In this document: positions 1 to 7,804 of the stretch, piece by piece
Layout: each line of letters opens with the position of its first letter
How positions within the stretch are numbered: position 1 is the stretch's first letter
NCBI GenBank assembly: GCA_943355085.1
Contig: CALREC010000016.1
Location: forward strand, 1-9,100
DNA from: Candidatus Altimarinota bacterium
GTDB lineage: Bacteria; Patescibacteriota; Gracilibacteria; BD1-5; UBA2023
Direction of reading: 5' to 3'
Length of the DNA: 9,100 nucleotides
Notes under the pieces: generated by a model
What the model was told of the DNA's origin: nothing
The model's database searches: none
What the model saw: only the letters and a program-made list of their open reading frames with translations
Position numbers and translations under genes: made by a program

Positions 1-434
1 ATATGTATCAAAAACTCATTAATCTTCATGATGATCTTATTCTCCATTATTTTGAGCTGGCAACCGATATGACACTATCCGAGGTGGAAGGCGTCAAAAA
101 ACGCATAGAGGCATGAGAACATCCAAATGTTTTGAAAAAAGAACTGGCACAGCGCATAATTACCATGTATCATTGAAAGCCTTACAAGACGGATGACGTA
201 TCGGCTATTGAGATGAGTTATCTGGAAGTGTCGGAGATTGAGCTCTCGCATCTCCTTAAAGAACTCTGCTTTTGTACAACGACCGGAGATGTACAAAATG
301 CGCTTAAAGGCTGAAGTGTCAGAATCAATAATGAAGTTATTTCTAATAGCAAAACTCTTATTGTACTCTCTTCTGAAAAATGAACACTCGTTCAAATAGG
401 AAAGAAGAAAATCCGAAATGTTTTTAAAAAATAA
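1..434 (+). CDS. tyrS: Tyrosyl-tRNA synthetase, C-terminal part (5' end outside window)
   Basis: This is the 3' end of a tyrosyl-tRNA synthetase, which charges tRNA-Tyr in the cytoplasm; 143 residues are visible, read in the frame starting at base 3. The first part carries the class-typical linker after the catalytic domain: a LATDMTLSEVE segment, then EAG-HPNVLKKELAQRII and MYHGKPY, matching the bacterial TyrRS pattern of HP...K..LA..I...HG. The last ~70 residues look like an S4 RNA-binding domain (ALKGGSVRINNEVI, then QIGKKKIRNVFKK at the end). Four TGA codons at 114, 174, 312 and 381 are in frame; the one at 174 supplies the Gly of the conserved HG. The gene stops at TAA and sufS starts 11 nt later, so the two are probably co-transcribed. 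Family assignment is confident; the catalytic HIGH/KMSKS motifs lie upstream of the window. Confidence 0.86.
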
Positions 435-445
435 ACTATACTTTC

Positions 446-1687
446 ATGTCCATTCGTACCGATTTTCCAGTATTTTCCCATCATCCGGATCTTGTGTACT
501 TAGATAGTGCCTCTACCGCCCAAAAACCGAGCAGAGTTATAGAGGGTATGAAATATCATATGGAGCATGGGTATGCCAATATTCATAGGGGTGCATATAT
601 ACTCTCGGAAGAATCTGAAGTTTTGTATCATAGTTCTAAGGAAGCGGTTGTACGGCTCATCCATGCACACGAAACCGCAGAGATTTCTTACTGTTACAAT
701 GCGACTGCTGCGCTCAATATCCTCTCAACATCACTGATTGCTTCCAGTCAACTCAATAAATGAGATAAAGTTCTTCTTTCTCGTGCTGAGCATCATGCCA
801 ACATTGTTCCATGGCTTATCGCGAAACAAACTATCGGAATCGAGGTAGAATTCGTATCACTCGATGCGGATTTTCAGCTCGATTTTACTGACTTGGAAGA
901 AAAACTTACTCCAAATGTACGTGTTATTGCCCTGACCGCAGCATCTAATGTGACAGGTGCTGTTTTTGACCTCGCTCGTGTGCGAGATATGATTCGAGCA
1001 AAAAATCCAAGTATTCTCATAATAGTTGATGGGAGTCAGGCAGTGCCACACTTCCAGCTCGATATACAAGCTCTCGATATCGATTACATGGTATTTACTG
1101 GGCATAAACTCATGTCCGATACAGGGATCGGGATACTCTATGGAAAGAAATCTCTTTTGAAAGTACTTACTCCTGCTATCGGGGGTGGAGGAGCCATCAA
1201 CTGGGTACGAGAAGATGGCTTTGCTCCTTCAGGATTGCCCTCCAGATTTGAGCCCGGAACTCCACATATCATCGGGGCTGGAAGTCTCCTTCGAGCTATC
1301 GAATATATCGAATCTATAGGAGGGTATGCCGAGATTGAACGTATTGAAAAAGATCTGGTTCACTATACACTCACCAAGTGGCAAGTATTTAAAACACAAC
1401 ACAGTACAGTGAAGCTCATTTGAACAGAAAAAGAAGAAGGGAGAATCTGAGTCTTTAGTTTTGCAACTGATGCTATGCATCTCTCTGATGTCGCAGATGC
1501 TTTCGCTCATCACAGTATATGTGTCCGTGCCGGGCATCATTGTGCTGAACCACTCATGCAAAGTCAGTGTATCATGGGGAGTGTGCGAATGAGTCTCTTT
1601 CTTTATAATACCCATGAAGACATAGATCGATTTTTCCAGGCATTTAGTGATATCCTGATACATGGAGTCATGAATATTGAGGGATAG
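446..1687 (+). CDS. sufS: Cysteine desulfurase SufS (three UGA-Gly codons)
   Basis: PLP-dependent group II cysteine desulfurase of 413 residues, close to the usual ~406. It converts cysteine to alanine and passes persulfide sulfur to a scaffold in Fe-S cluster assembly. Visible motifs: YLDSASTAQKP near residue 20, the HHANIVPW motif around 115, VDGSQAVPH around 195, the PLP-lysine motif FTGHKL with Lys221, the RFEPGTP segment, the active-site loop RAGHHCAEP with Cys366, and GSVRMS with Arg381, equivalent to the substrate-binding Arg379 of E. coli SufS. TGA codons at 761, 1421 and 1448 are in frame; under the standard code this would be split into pieces, but the three parts join into one complete family member. 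The ATG at 446 is the only start near the expected N-terminus and follows tyrS by 11 nt without a Shine-Dalgarno. Its likely partner is sufU, 64 nt downstream; no sufBCD genes are visible. Confidence 0.95.
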
Positions 1688-1706
1688 TCGATTACTCGAT
1701 TATCCC
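1681..1706 (+). other. Stem-loop across the sufS stop codon
   Basis: An 11-bp stem (1681-1691 with 1696-1706, one G-T wobble) encloses the 4-nt loop TTAC and spans the TAG of sufS. No T-run follows, so it is not a canonical intrinsic terminator. It could be an attenuator, an mRNA-stabilising hairpin or a processing site between sufS and sufU. The pairing is seen directly; the function is not known. Confidence 0.5.
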
Positions 1707-1751
1707 TCCAAATGACACTATATTTAAAAACACAAAATCAGCAACTTACTC

Positions 1752-2162
1752 ATGTCTCCAGTATATACCGAAATATTTCTCGAATATGCCAAAAATCCTC
1801 CAAATAAGGGTATTTTAGAAGGTGCAACGATTCAGTACTTTGAAGAGAATCGAAATTGTGGAGATGCTCTTGAAGTATTTTTGAAACTCAATGATTCAGG
1901 GGTCGTAGAAGATTTTTTGTTTGATGGATATACAGCGATTGTGACAACAGCATGTGCGAGTATATTCGGCGAGGCTATTCTTGGTGTCAATATTCAGGAT
2001 ATACTCTCTATGAATGAAACAACCATACGAGAAATGATCGGTTTTCAGGTCTCTTCGCGTCGCAAACAAGCTAGTGTACTGGGGCTTTTAGCCACGAGAA
2101 ATGCTATCCATATATATCTAAAGGACGGGATAGTAGATGATTTTAGTGATGTGTTACAGTAA
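1752..2162 (+). CDS. sufU: Fe-S cluster assembly scaffold SufU/IscU-like, third Cys absent
   Basis: A 136-residue IscU/SufU-family protein that would accept sulfur from SufS and build or relay Fe-S clusters. Visible motifs: NCGD with Cys36 and Asp38, TTACAS with Cys68, and the C-terminal region SRRKQASVLGLLATRNAIH then DDFSDVL. IscU and SufU carry a third ligand cysteine in a K-C-A context; here the matching position reads K-Q-A, with Gln106 in place of Cys, and there is no other cysteine in the protein. It may therefore belong to a two-cysteine scaffold subgroup or work as a sulfur acceptor only. The gene has no UGA codon. It starts 64 nt after sufS without a Shine-Dalgarno and ends at a bidirectional terminator. 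The symbol sufU is used because of the sufS pairing; an iscU-like name would be equally defensible. Confidence 0.86.
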   Translation: MSPVYTEIFLEYAKNPPNKGILEGATIQYFEENRNCGDALEVFLKLNDSGVVEDFLFDGYTAIVTTACASIFGEAILGVNIQDILSMNETTIREMIGFQVSSRRKQASVLGLLATRNAIHIYLKDGIVDDFSDVLQ

Positions 2163-2195
2163 AAAGAGCCCTTATTTAAGGTAGCGCTCTTTATT
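2163..2195. terminator. Bidirectional intrinsic terminator between sufU and pilC
   Basis: The outer stem AAAGAGC (2163-2169) pairs with GCTCTTT (2186-2192); an inner stem CCTT/AAGG (2170-2173 with 2178-2181) closes a loop of ATTT, with a 4-nt bulge on the 3' side. T-rich flanks occur on the 3' side of both strands (CTCTTTATT on plus, CTCTTTTTA on minus). It starts directly after the sufU stop and would also serve the converging pilus operon. The remaining ~100 nt up to the pilC stop show nothing further recognisable. Confidence 0.6.
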
Positions 2196-2295
2196 GGATA
2201 TCATGAAAATTTAAGAATAACTTTTCCAGGCTGGCTCGCCATTTAGTCAAGGATTGTTATGTCTCTATATAATCCCCCATATGATTCTTTCATTT

Positions 2296-3390
2296 TTATC
2301 CGACAGTTTCTGTGATTTTTAGTACGGCTGCAAATATACCAAATGCAAACCAGAGTACAAATATTCAGGCTATGAGGATCGCAAGTGGTTCTATAAAGCG
2401 AACTAATACGGAAATGGAGCTATCCACTTCTCTTGTATATTGTGAAGCAAGCTTGCGAGATACTTTGTTGATGGTTGAAGTACGTTCCCCAGCACCGATA
2501 ATTTGGTAAAAATCTTGTGTAAATACAGAAAATGTTGGATCTGATTCTTCGATGCTTTCGGCTATCTTTTTTCCCTGTTGTACTTTTTTGATAATCTCTT
2601 CGATTTTTTCTTGAAAGATGACGTTATTGCTTCCTTCTGCCGTAAGCGAGAGGGTTCGAATAATCGGAATGCCTGCTTCGAGTAAGAGCGAGAGAGTTGA
2701 TGCGATGCGTACGATGATATAATTTCTGTACACATCTCCAATGATTGGAAGGTTCAGATAGAGTTTATCCAGAGATTTTCTTCCTACAGTACTTTTTTTA
2801 TAGGCCTGAAATACCAATATCATGATGATCATAAGGATGATAATTCCCCAAAAATTCCCCTGTATAAATCGACTTGTAGATATGAGAGTGAGTGTGGCAA
2901 GAGGGAGTTGTACTCAGGTATTCAGAAACAAAGGTTCTAATTTTGGTATGATATAGGTCATGATGGTCATTATGGCACCAATCAGGAAGATAACTACGAT
3001 GAATGGATAGGTAAGTGCTCATTTTACTTTTGATTTCAACTCTGCTTGGTTTCTGAGTTCTGCTGCAAGATTTACAAAAGAGTATTGCATCGTACCAGAC
3101 TGTTCTCCTGCCTCGATGATCGCGACCTCACGACGATCAAATGTGTTTGGAAGTTTTTTCATAGCTATACTAAAACTATCTCCCGATTCGACAAATACAA
3201 GGAGCCCCAGTATCTCTACTTCCATTTTTATATTTCTATTTTTGTCGAGAAATGATCGGAGTGCCGTAATAACAGAAACACCCCCATCCACCATATTGAA
3301 GAGGTGTTCGTAAAAAAGAGCTTTTTCTTTTATGCTAATCTTGTGCCAGAAACGCACTACGGGCATCTCTTGGTGAGCTTCAGTTTTCAT
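2296..3390 (-). CDS. pilC: Type IV pilus / type II secretion inner-membrane platform protein (PilC/GspF family)
   Basis: A 364-residue polytopic inner-membrane protein with two T2SSF domains; the family forms the membrane platform that the assembly ATPase acts on. Domain 1 spans about residues 20-123 and ends with EAGEQSGTM, the usual GExSGxL-type motif; a membrane helix follows (about 125-150). The loop with GVQLPLAT matches the family's LP..T motif, then a second helix lies at about 178-198. Domain 2 is at about 210-330 with the motif GERTSTI, more degenerate than the first, and a third helix with the EP..IL pattern lies at about 334-358. In-frame UGA codons (minus strand) give Gly124, Gly159 and Gly342. 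The stop is TAA. The protein is somewhat shorter than the usual ~400 residues because the N-terminal extension is short. It is the last gene of a three-gene minus-strand unit and converges on sufU. Pilus versus secretion use cannot be decided from sequence alone; pilus is more likely. Confidence 0.9.
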
Positions 3391-3444
3391 AAAGGAGGGC
3401 TAAGAGTGTAAGATAGAGTATATATTTATTTTTTGTGACAATTT

Positions 3445-3996
3445 CTATTTAAAATAATACATGCTGATTTCGAGGCTTGCAGCAATCGGCTCATTTTTTG
3501 TAGTATCAAGAGGGAAAGATAAGTTTTTAATAATATAAGATTTCTTGCCAATGGTACTTCTGGTGAGATAGTTGAGATAGTTCGTGAGTGCATTCATATC
3601 TTGTGCTTTGATGGAGAGAGAGATGTTTGCGAGCGACAGACCATTAGGGCTTTTTTCTCATGGAGACAAGGAAATATTAGCTATACTTATACCATTAATG
3701 AGCGCAAAAAGATTATCAAAAATGATATCTTCTCGAAAGTTGCCTGCATAGCGCTCTATATCTGATAGAAGTGCTGTATCTTGCTCAACATTTTTTGTCA
3801 TATCCTGAAGATGTTGGAGTGTTCATTTTTTTTCGATAACTTCTTTTTTACTTGATTCGAAGGCATCTTTATTCGCCATATAACTATACCCTTGATCTAT
3901 AGTAAAAAAGAAACCTACTAGTATGCTTATTGAGACAAGCACGAGAGATATTATCTGAGTTTTGTTTTGTATCTTTGACTGAAGATGAGATTGCAT
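3445..3996 (-). CDS. Membrane-anchored pilus assembly protein, PilO-like
   Basis: A 183-residue protein readable only when UGA is sense: TGA at 3823-3825 (codon 58) and 3658-3660 would otherwise cut it. It has a short cytoplasmic N-terminus, one membrane helix at about residues 15-33 (SLVLVSISILVGFFF), a probable coiled coil at about 40-80 (FESSKKEVIEKKG) and a small alpha/beta periplasmic domain ending in LEISMYYFK. Topology, size and position just upstream of pilC match PilO (or PilN/GspM-like) components, which form the inner-membrane alignment complex of type IV pili. Family assignment rests on architecture and context, not on a diagnostic motif, because PilO proteins are poorly conserved. 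A TATAAT on the minus strand (4008-4013) lies 11 nt before the start. No Shine-Dalgarno is present. The gap to pilC is 54 nt. Confidence 0.68.
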
Positions 3997-4048
3997 AGAG
4001 AGATGAGATTATAAATTAATAAATGTTTTATGCTCCGTTTTTTTATAT

Positions 4049-4627
4049 TTATCGAGGTACATTCGGGGTGGTATTTTGTGTTACGGTAAAATTTATAGCA
4101 AACGCACGCTTCTGTTCGTATCCTGAAATAGAAAGAACAGGTGAAAGTTCAAATAATAATCCACTTCCCGTACGATAATCTCTGATAAAATCAGATATCT
4201 TTCTGATACCATCTTCTCAAGCGAGCACTTTTTCTGGTATGGATAGGGCTGAAGTATTAATTTTTCCATTTGCATACGAAAATCCAGAAAACATCATCTT
4301 GTATTTCGTTGCTATATCTCGGACTTCTGCTATGTATGTTTGTACTTCATGAGTTTTTATAATGCTACGAATAGCATCTCTGTTGCTTTTTACGAGTTCT
4401 GCCTTTATGATCATGTCATTGCTTTTTATTTTTTCTATACTACTTATATATCAAGCAATTTCATTTTTATTGATTTCTATAGAATGACCAAGATTCATAT
4501 TCTCAAAAAAGAGAAATGCGGAAATAGTAGAAACAATCAGAAAAAGCGCACCAGAAAATATGAGTAAAAAATCCCGTTCTGGTTTTTTTATGTCATTCTG
4601 ATCAATCTGTATAGTTTCGTTTTTCAT
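4049..4627 (-). CDS. Membrane-anchored pilus assembly protein, PilN/PilO-like
   Basis: A 192-residue single-pass membrane protein, first gene of the minus-strand pilus unit. Residues 1-18 are polar and cytoplasmic; a strong helix (FLLIFSGALFLIVSTISAFLF) covers about 20-40; about 45-110 is charged and probably coiled coil; the rest is a small alpha/beta domain ending in FTVTQNTTPNVPR. UGA codons at 4451-4453 and 4217-4219 encode Gly59 and Gly137. ATG at 4627 was chosen because it precedes a normal short cytoplasmic tail; an in-frame ATG at 4702 would add 25 unlikely residues and cross into the divergent tsaE start. It shares topology with the next gene, as PilN and PilO do. No pilM, pilB or pilin gene is visible in the window. 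Function is inferred from topology and from pilC two genes downstream. Confidence 0.65.
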
Positions 4628-4687
4628 AAAGGGAGATATAATATTATAAATGTATAACGAATTGATATTACTATAATATTTCATATA
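4628..4687. promoter_or_regulatory. Divergent AT-rich promoter region, pilus genes / tsaE
   Basis: This 60-bp, nearly all-AT spacer separates two divergent genes. For tsaE, TTGATA (4662-4667) and TATAAT (4684-4689) are 16 bp apart, a near-consensus sigma-70 pair whose expected start is around 4696-4697, on the second in-frame ATG. A second TATAAT lies at 4672-4677. For the pilus operon, a minus-strand TATAAT occupies 4643-4648, about 15 nt before the start codon, without a clear -35. Both transcripts would have very short leaders or none. The boxes are seen; their use is inferred. Confidence 0.45.
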
Positions 4688-5110
4688 ATGCAAATTATGC
4701 AATCAAAAATTCATTATATTCTCAAAAAAGATGACTTTTCCGGATTTCCTATCCAACCAAAAAGAGGGGATAGAATATTTTTAAGAGGGGATTTATGAGC
4801 TGGGAAAACAACACTTTCTCGACATATCATATCTGCTCTGCTGGATGAATTTGTGGCAGTAAAAAGTCCTACTTATGTATACTATAATAGATACGCAGAA
4901 TATATTTATCATTTTGATCTCTATCGACTCCGTTCGTATGATGATTTTGTAAATATAGGTGGCGAGGAAATACTCGACAATCCCCTGAATATCTGTCTTA
5001 TTGAATGGCCAGAACTGCTCTCTAGTCGGTATACACCTTCAATCGACATAGAGATGATAAAAACCGACAAAGAGGATGAGCGTATCCTGAGCATACTTCT
5101 ATCTTCATAG
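4688..5110 (+). CDS. tsaE: tRNA t6A biosynthesis ATPase TsaE
   Basis: A 140-residue P-loop protein of the TsaE (YjeE) family, which works with TsaB/TsaD to put threonylcarbamoyl on A37 of ANN-decoding tRNAs. Visible: Walker A GDLGAGKTT at residues 34-42, switch-like SPTYVYY (about 58-64), the HFDLYRL motif (about 75-81), and LIEWPE (about 105-110), all family hallmarks. The fourth residue of the Walker A loop, Gly37, is encoded by TGA at 4796-4798, one of the clearest single proofs of UGA-Gly in the window. Length agrees with the usual ~150. Two starts are possible: ATG 4688 (used here) and ATG 4697, which fits the TATAAT at 4684-4689 as a leaderless start and may be the real one. The gene stops at TAG and converges on the amidase gene. 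Confidence 0.93.
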
Positions 5111-5236
5111 ATTATTCACTAACTTCTTCTCCTTTTGAGGCAGAATGTGAATTCGATATTTTCTCACCTTTCTGGCTAATGATAAGGTTTGGAGATGAGG
5201 TAGGCTTTCTGAGAAATATCCCACTCTGATTTGAGA

Positions 5237-7516
5237 TTAATACTTTTTCTCTATAGTTACTCCATCTAGATAGTACTGAATAATACGATCATAAGAAAAT
5301 CCCATATTCGTCGCGAGATAGGTTGCACCGATACCGCTTATCCCAACCCCATGTCATTTTTGTATACGACCTACTCATCCTGGATCAGTTACACTCTGTA
5401 GATATGGTATATCCTTGCAGATGGTACTTGCAGGCAACGTTTTATTATTTACTCGGTTTTCACAATATTGTTTGGCAGAGAGCGTTTGTCCATTGGACTC
5501 GCTAAAATACCATGGTTTGATAGCAACTCCGTTGTAGGTTATGATAAGTCCATTGGTTATGTCTACTAGCTCAGTACTATGAGGACTTCTCTTTTCATAC
5601 CCATATCCGAGATACTTCTGAAATTCATCCGGATTGTCCGATCCGTCATAGGATGTGCCTGGAAATTTACGATTCTCAGGCTTGCTGTAAAAATAGGCAT
5701 AAGAGCGTGCCGCTACAAGAATGGTTTTTATCTTCTCGTCGTTATCTCCATTAGAGACTTCGGCGAGACCACGGAGGTAATCTTCGAGTGGGAGTTCATT
5801 GATAACTACGAGTTGTCCTCAGATATTTTCGAGTGATATTTTGGAGCGAAAAATATTATCATTCATAAGCCCGGTTTTATCCCAGCTAGGTTTACGTTCC
5901 CAGCTCGGAATTTCAACCAGATTTGCTTCAAGTGAAACCTTCGAAAATGGGTATTTTTTCTTTCCAATCACGAGAGCGACTTTATCGGTTCCCATTACTT
6001 CAAAAGGAAGTTCAGGATTTTTCTTAAGTATCCCAGATTTATCTCAGATAGTGAGCTTGGCAAACATATGGTCTCCAGACTTGAGCCGTATGGTTGAGCC
6101 TGTATGACTGAGTTTTATACGGATCGTAGGTCATTTTTTCAAAGTGCTATCTATGCTCTCTGGACGACTCAGAGAAGCAAGCTGTATAGAATGATTATAT
6201 GGATTCATAACCATGTTTCGTCCGATCGAGGCACGTTCTGATTTGCGTATGTCTTCAATAATCACAAAGATACCGTCTCCTGGACAACTCGTAAATCCTA
6301 TTTCTCTATGCCCCGTAAGGTTTGGTATAATATAATCATCGAGGAGACAATCATCTTTTTTGCATTCCCGATGTCCAATAGATGTTCCATGAATATCGAT
6401 CCCGTATTTTTTTGAAAGATATTCTATGATATCTTTGAGAGCATTTTCTTGCTCTGTGACAACTGAATCAACCATAAAATTTCCCATGACACTGACTCAG
6501 ACACTGCTTTTGTTATTCCAGAGAGCGTGTGCTGCAACATTATAATCACCACCAGCACGCCCTTCATAAATCTGTCCACGCTGTCCAACAAGATAGTTGT
6601 AGCCTATATCACCCCATCCTCGTACTATTGTGTGATAATAATAGATACCACGAATGAGCGCTAGATCATCTCGATTGGATTGATTATTTTCTGCGGTGTG
6701 GTGTATAACAATACGTTCCACTTGTTTGGTTTTCTCAATTGGCCATACCAGGACATGCTCATTTTCACGACTCTTTGTCTCGATGACCATATCTTGATCC
6801 CGAAAATTTGTGGCAAGATGGGTTCGGATGCGTTTAATTTTTTCCTCATATCTGAGAGAAGCTTCGGATTTTGGTACATCCTTTTCTTTTGCCATCTTTT
6901 CATATGCTTTTTGCCAGATAGGACTATCTGTATATCGGAGAGTTTCATCCGCCCCCCATTCAGAACGTGACATAATTCTTATGCTACTATTCTCTGCCTG
7001 TGCAATATCTCTCCCCATACTCATATGGAGAGTATGGGCTTCTGTATCCAGGCCGACAACTTGAAGAGATGGGAGTGATATATGTTTCTTTACCTCGACC
7101 ACATACGAAAGACTCGTAGTATTGTCTATGAAAATAGGCTCGGTATAATAAAAATCTTCTGCTCGTTCGTCCCCATCCATGTCTAGTTTGAGTGGAAAGG
7201 TTTTGCCATTTGTGGCGAGACGTATACGAAGAGTATTCTCTCCTGAGGTGAGTTCAAAAGTTTTCGGTATCTTTAAGCTGATCATATTTTGTACCTGAGA
7301 AAAGCGAACTACTCAGGATGCTTGTTTCCAGAATACCACAGAACCCAGAATACTATGATTACTCACAGTTGGTTCCAGTATATCGCGAAAATGTAGAACT
7401 TCATTATATTCTTCACTTGCATAGGTATATTTTTTATTTACCTCTATATTTCCTGCTGTCGGAGCGAGCATGGACAATAAAAATGTCAGGAGAACTAGAA
7501 TACTGAGGTGTTTCAT
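5237..7516 (-). CDS. Secreted PGRP-type amidase fused to SpoIID/LytB lytic transglycosylase domain
   Basis: A 759-residue exported peptidoglycan hydrolase, readable only with UGA as Gly (seven sites: minus-strand codons at 7313, 6497, 6131, 6044, 5819, 5375, 5354). Order: signal peptide at about 1-22 (LSILVLLTFLLSML, cleavage near APTA); a beta-rich region at about 40-170; a PGRP/amidase_2 domain at about 180-430 with SEWGADE, IVIHHTAE (His272/273), GYNYLVG, GVSVMGNF and GHREIGFTSCPGD (His403, Cys411), which gives the full zinc set of an active N-acetylmuramoyl-L-alanine amidase; a SpoIID/LytB domain at about 464-757 with NELPLEDYLRGLAEVSN (candidate catalytic Glu586), AARSYAYF, YFSESNGQT and GHGVGISGIGATYLA. 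A charged helical insertion of roughly 50 residues separates WGADE from the first histidines. The gene is divergent from an M23 peptidase. A -1 shift near the end would open a 43-codon extension (see findings). Domain calls are confident; the combined role is inference. Confidence 0.9.
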
Positions 7517-7804
7517 AGTGTAATGTTACTGTATAAGATATGCCTAGTATACTCATTTTCACATAAAATCAAATGGACCCGTTGGTAAGATGTAGAATTA
7601 AAAGTTAAAATGTCATGTTTTTGTAAAAGAGAGGATGTCAGGATGGGGAAATAGGAGAATAGAAATGCTCTCAGTTGCTATCAATTACCAAATAAACGTA
7701 ATTACGAATTCAAGGATATTATCGACAAAAAAATATTTTCGTTTGCTTATTTTTCTCTACAGGCTAAAATTGGCTCGCTATTTTGCTTTTGTCAAAAAAT
7801 TCTT
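7517..7804. other. 288-bp divergent intergenic region, amidase / M23 peptidase
   Basis: No ORF of note, RNA gene or long repeat is visible. Near the left edge a minus-strand TATACT (plus 7546-7551) with a weak TTGATT-like -35 (plus 7567-7572, spacing 15) could drive the amidase gene with a leader of roughly 20 nt. On the right, TTGCTT and TAAAAT about 16 bp apart, about 50 nt before the M23 start, are a weak candidate for that gene. The rest is AT-rich with no recognised structure. The shared region may allow joint control of the two hydrolase genes. Confidence 0.4.
7546..7572 (-). promoter_or_regulatory. Possible promoter of the amidase-SpoIID gene
   Basis: On the minus strand, TATACT is preceded by TTGATT with a 15-bp spacer (or TTTGAT with 16 bp). 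The -10 is good, the -35 and spacing are poor. It lies 29 nt before the start codon. Confidence 0.3.

Noticed and set aside
75..395. Minus-strand open frame opposite tyrS
   Set aside because: Shadow of the plus-strand TyrRS frame; no recognisable protein features.
1229..1663. Minus-strand open frame opposite sufS
   Set aside because: Antisense to conserved SufS motifs, no family features; typical mirror frame.
446..1687. sufS as a pseudogene or split into three genes by TGA codons
   Set aside because: All three parts share one frame and join into a complete desulfurase with all catalytic motifs; the same pattern occurs in nearly every gene of the window.
2196..2295. Possible small RNA or small gene between sufU and pilC
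   Set aside because: Only a 4-bp hairpin (TGGC/GCCA) is visible and there is no credible ORF.
5323..6107. Plus-strand open frames opposite the SpoIID domain
   Set aside because: Overlap conserved SpoIID motifs on the other strand and resemble no protein family.
6680..7064. Plus- and minus-strand alternative frames within the PGRP domain
   Set aside because: The PGRP frame holds the conserved motifs; the alternatives are shadows.
7517..7804. Riboswitch or small ORF in the divergent region
   Set aside because: No conserved riboswitch-like pairing recognised; the longest ATG-started frames are about 15 codons.
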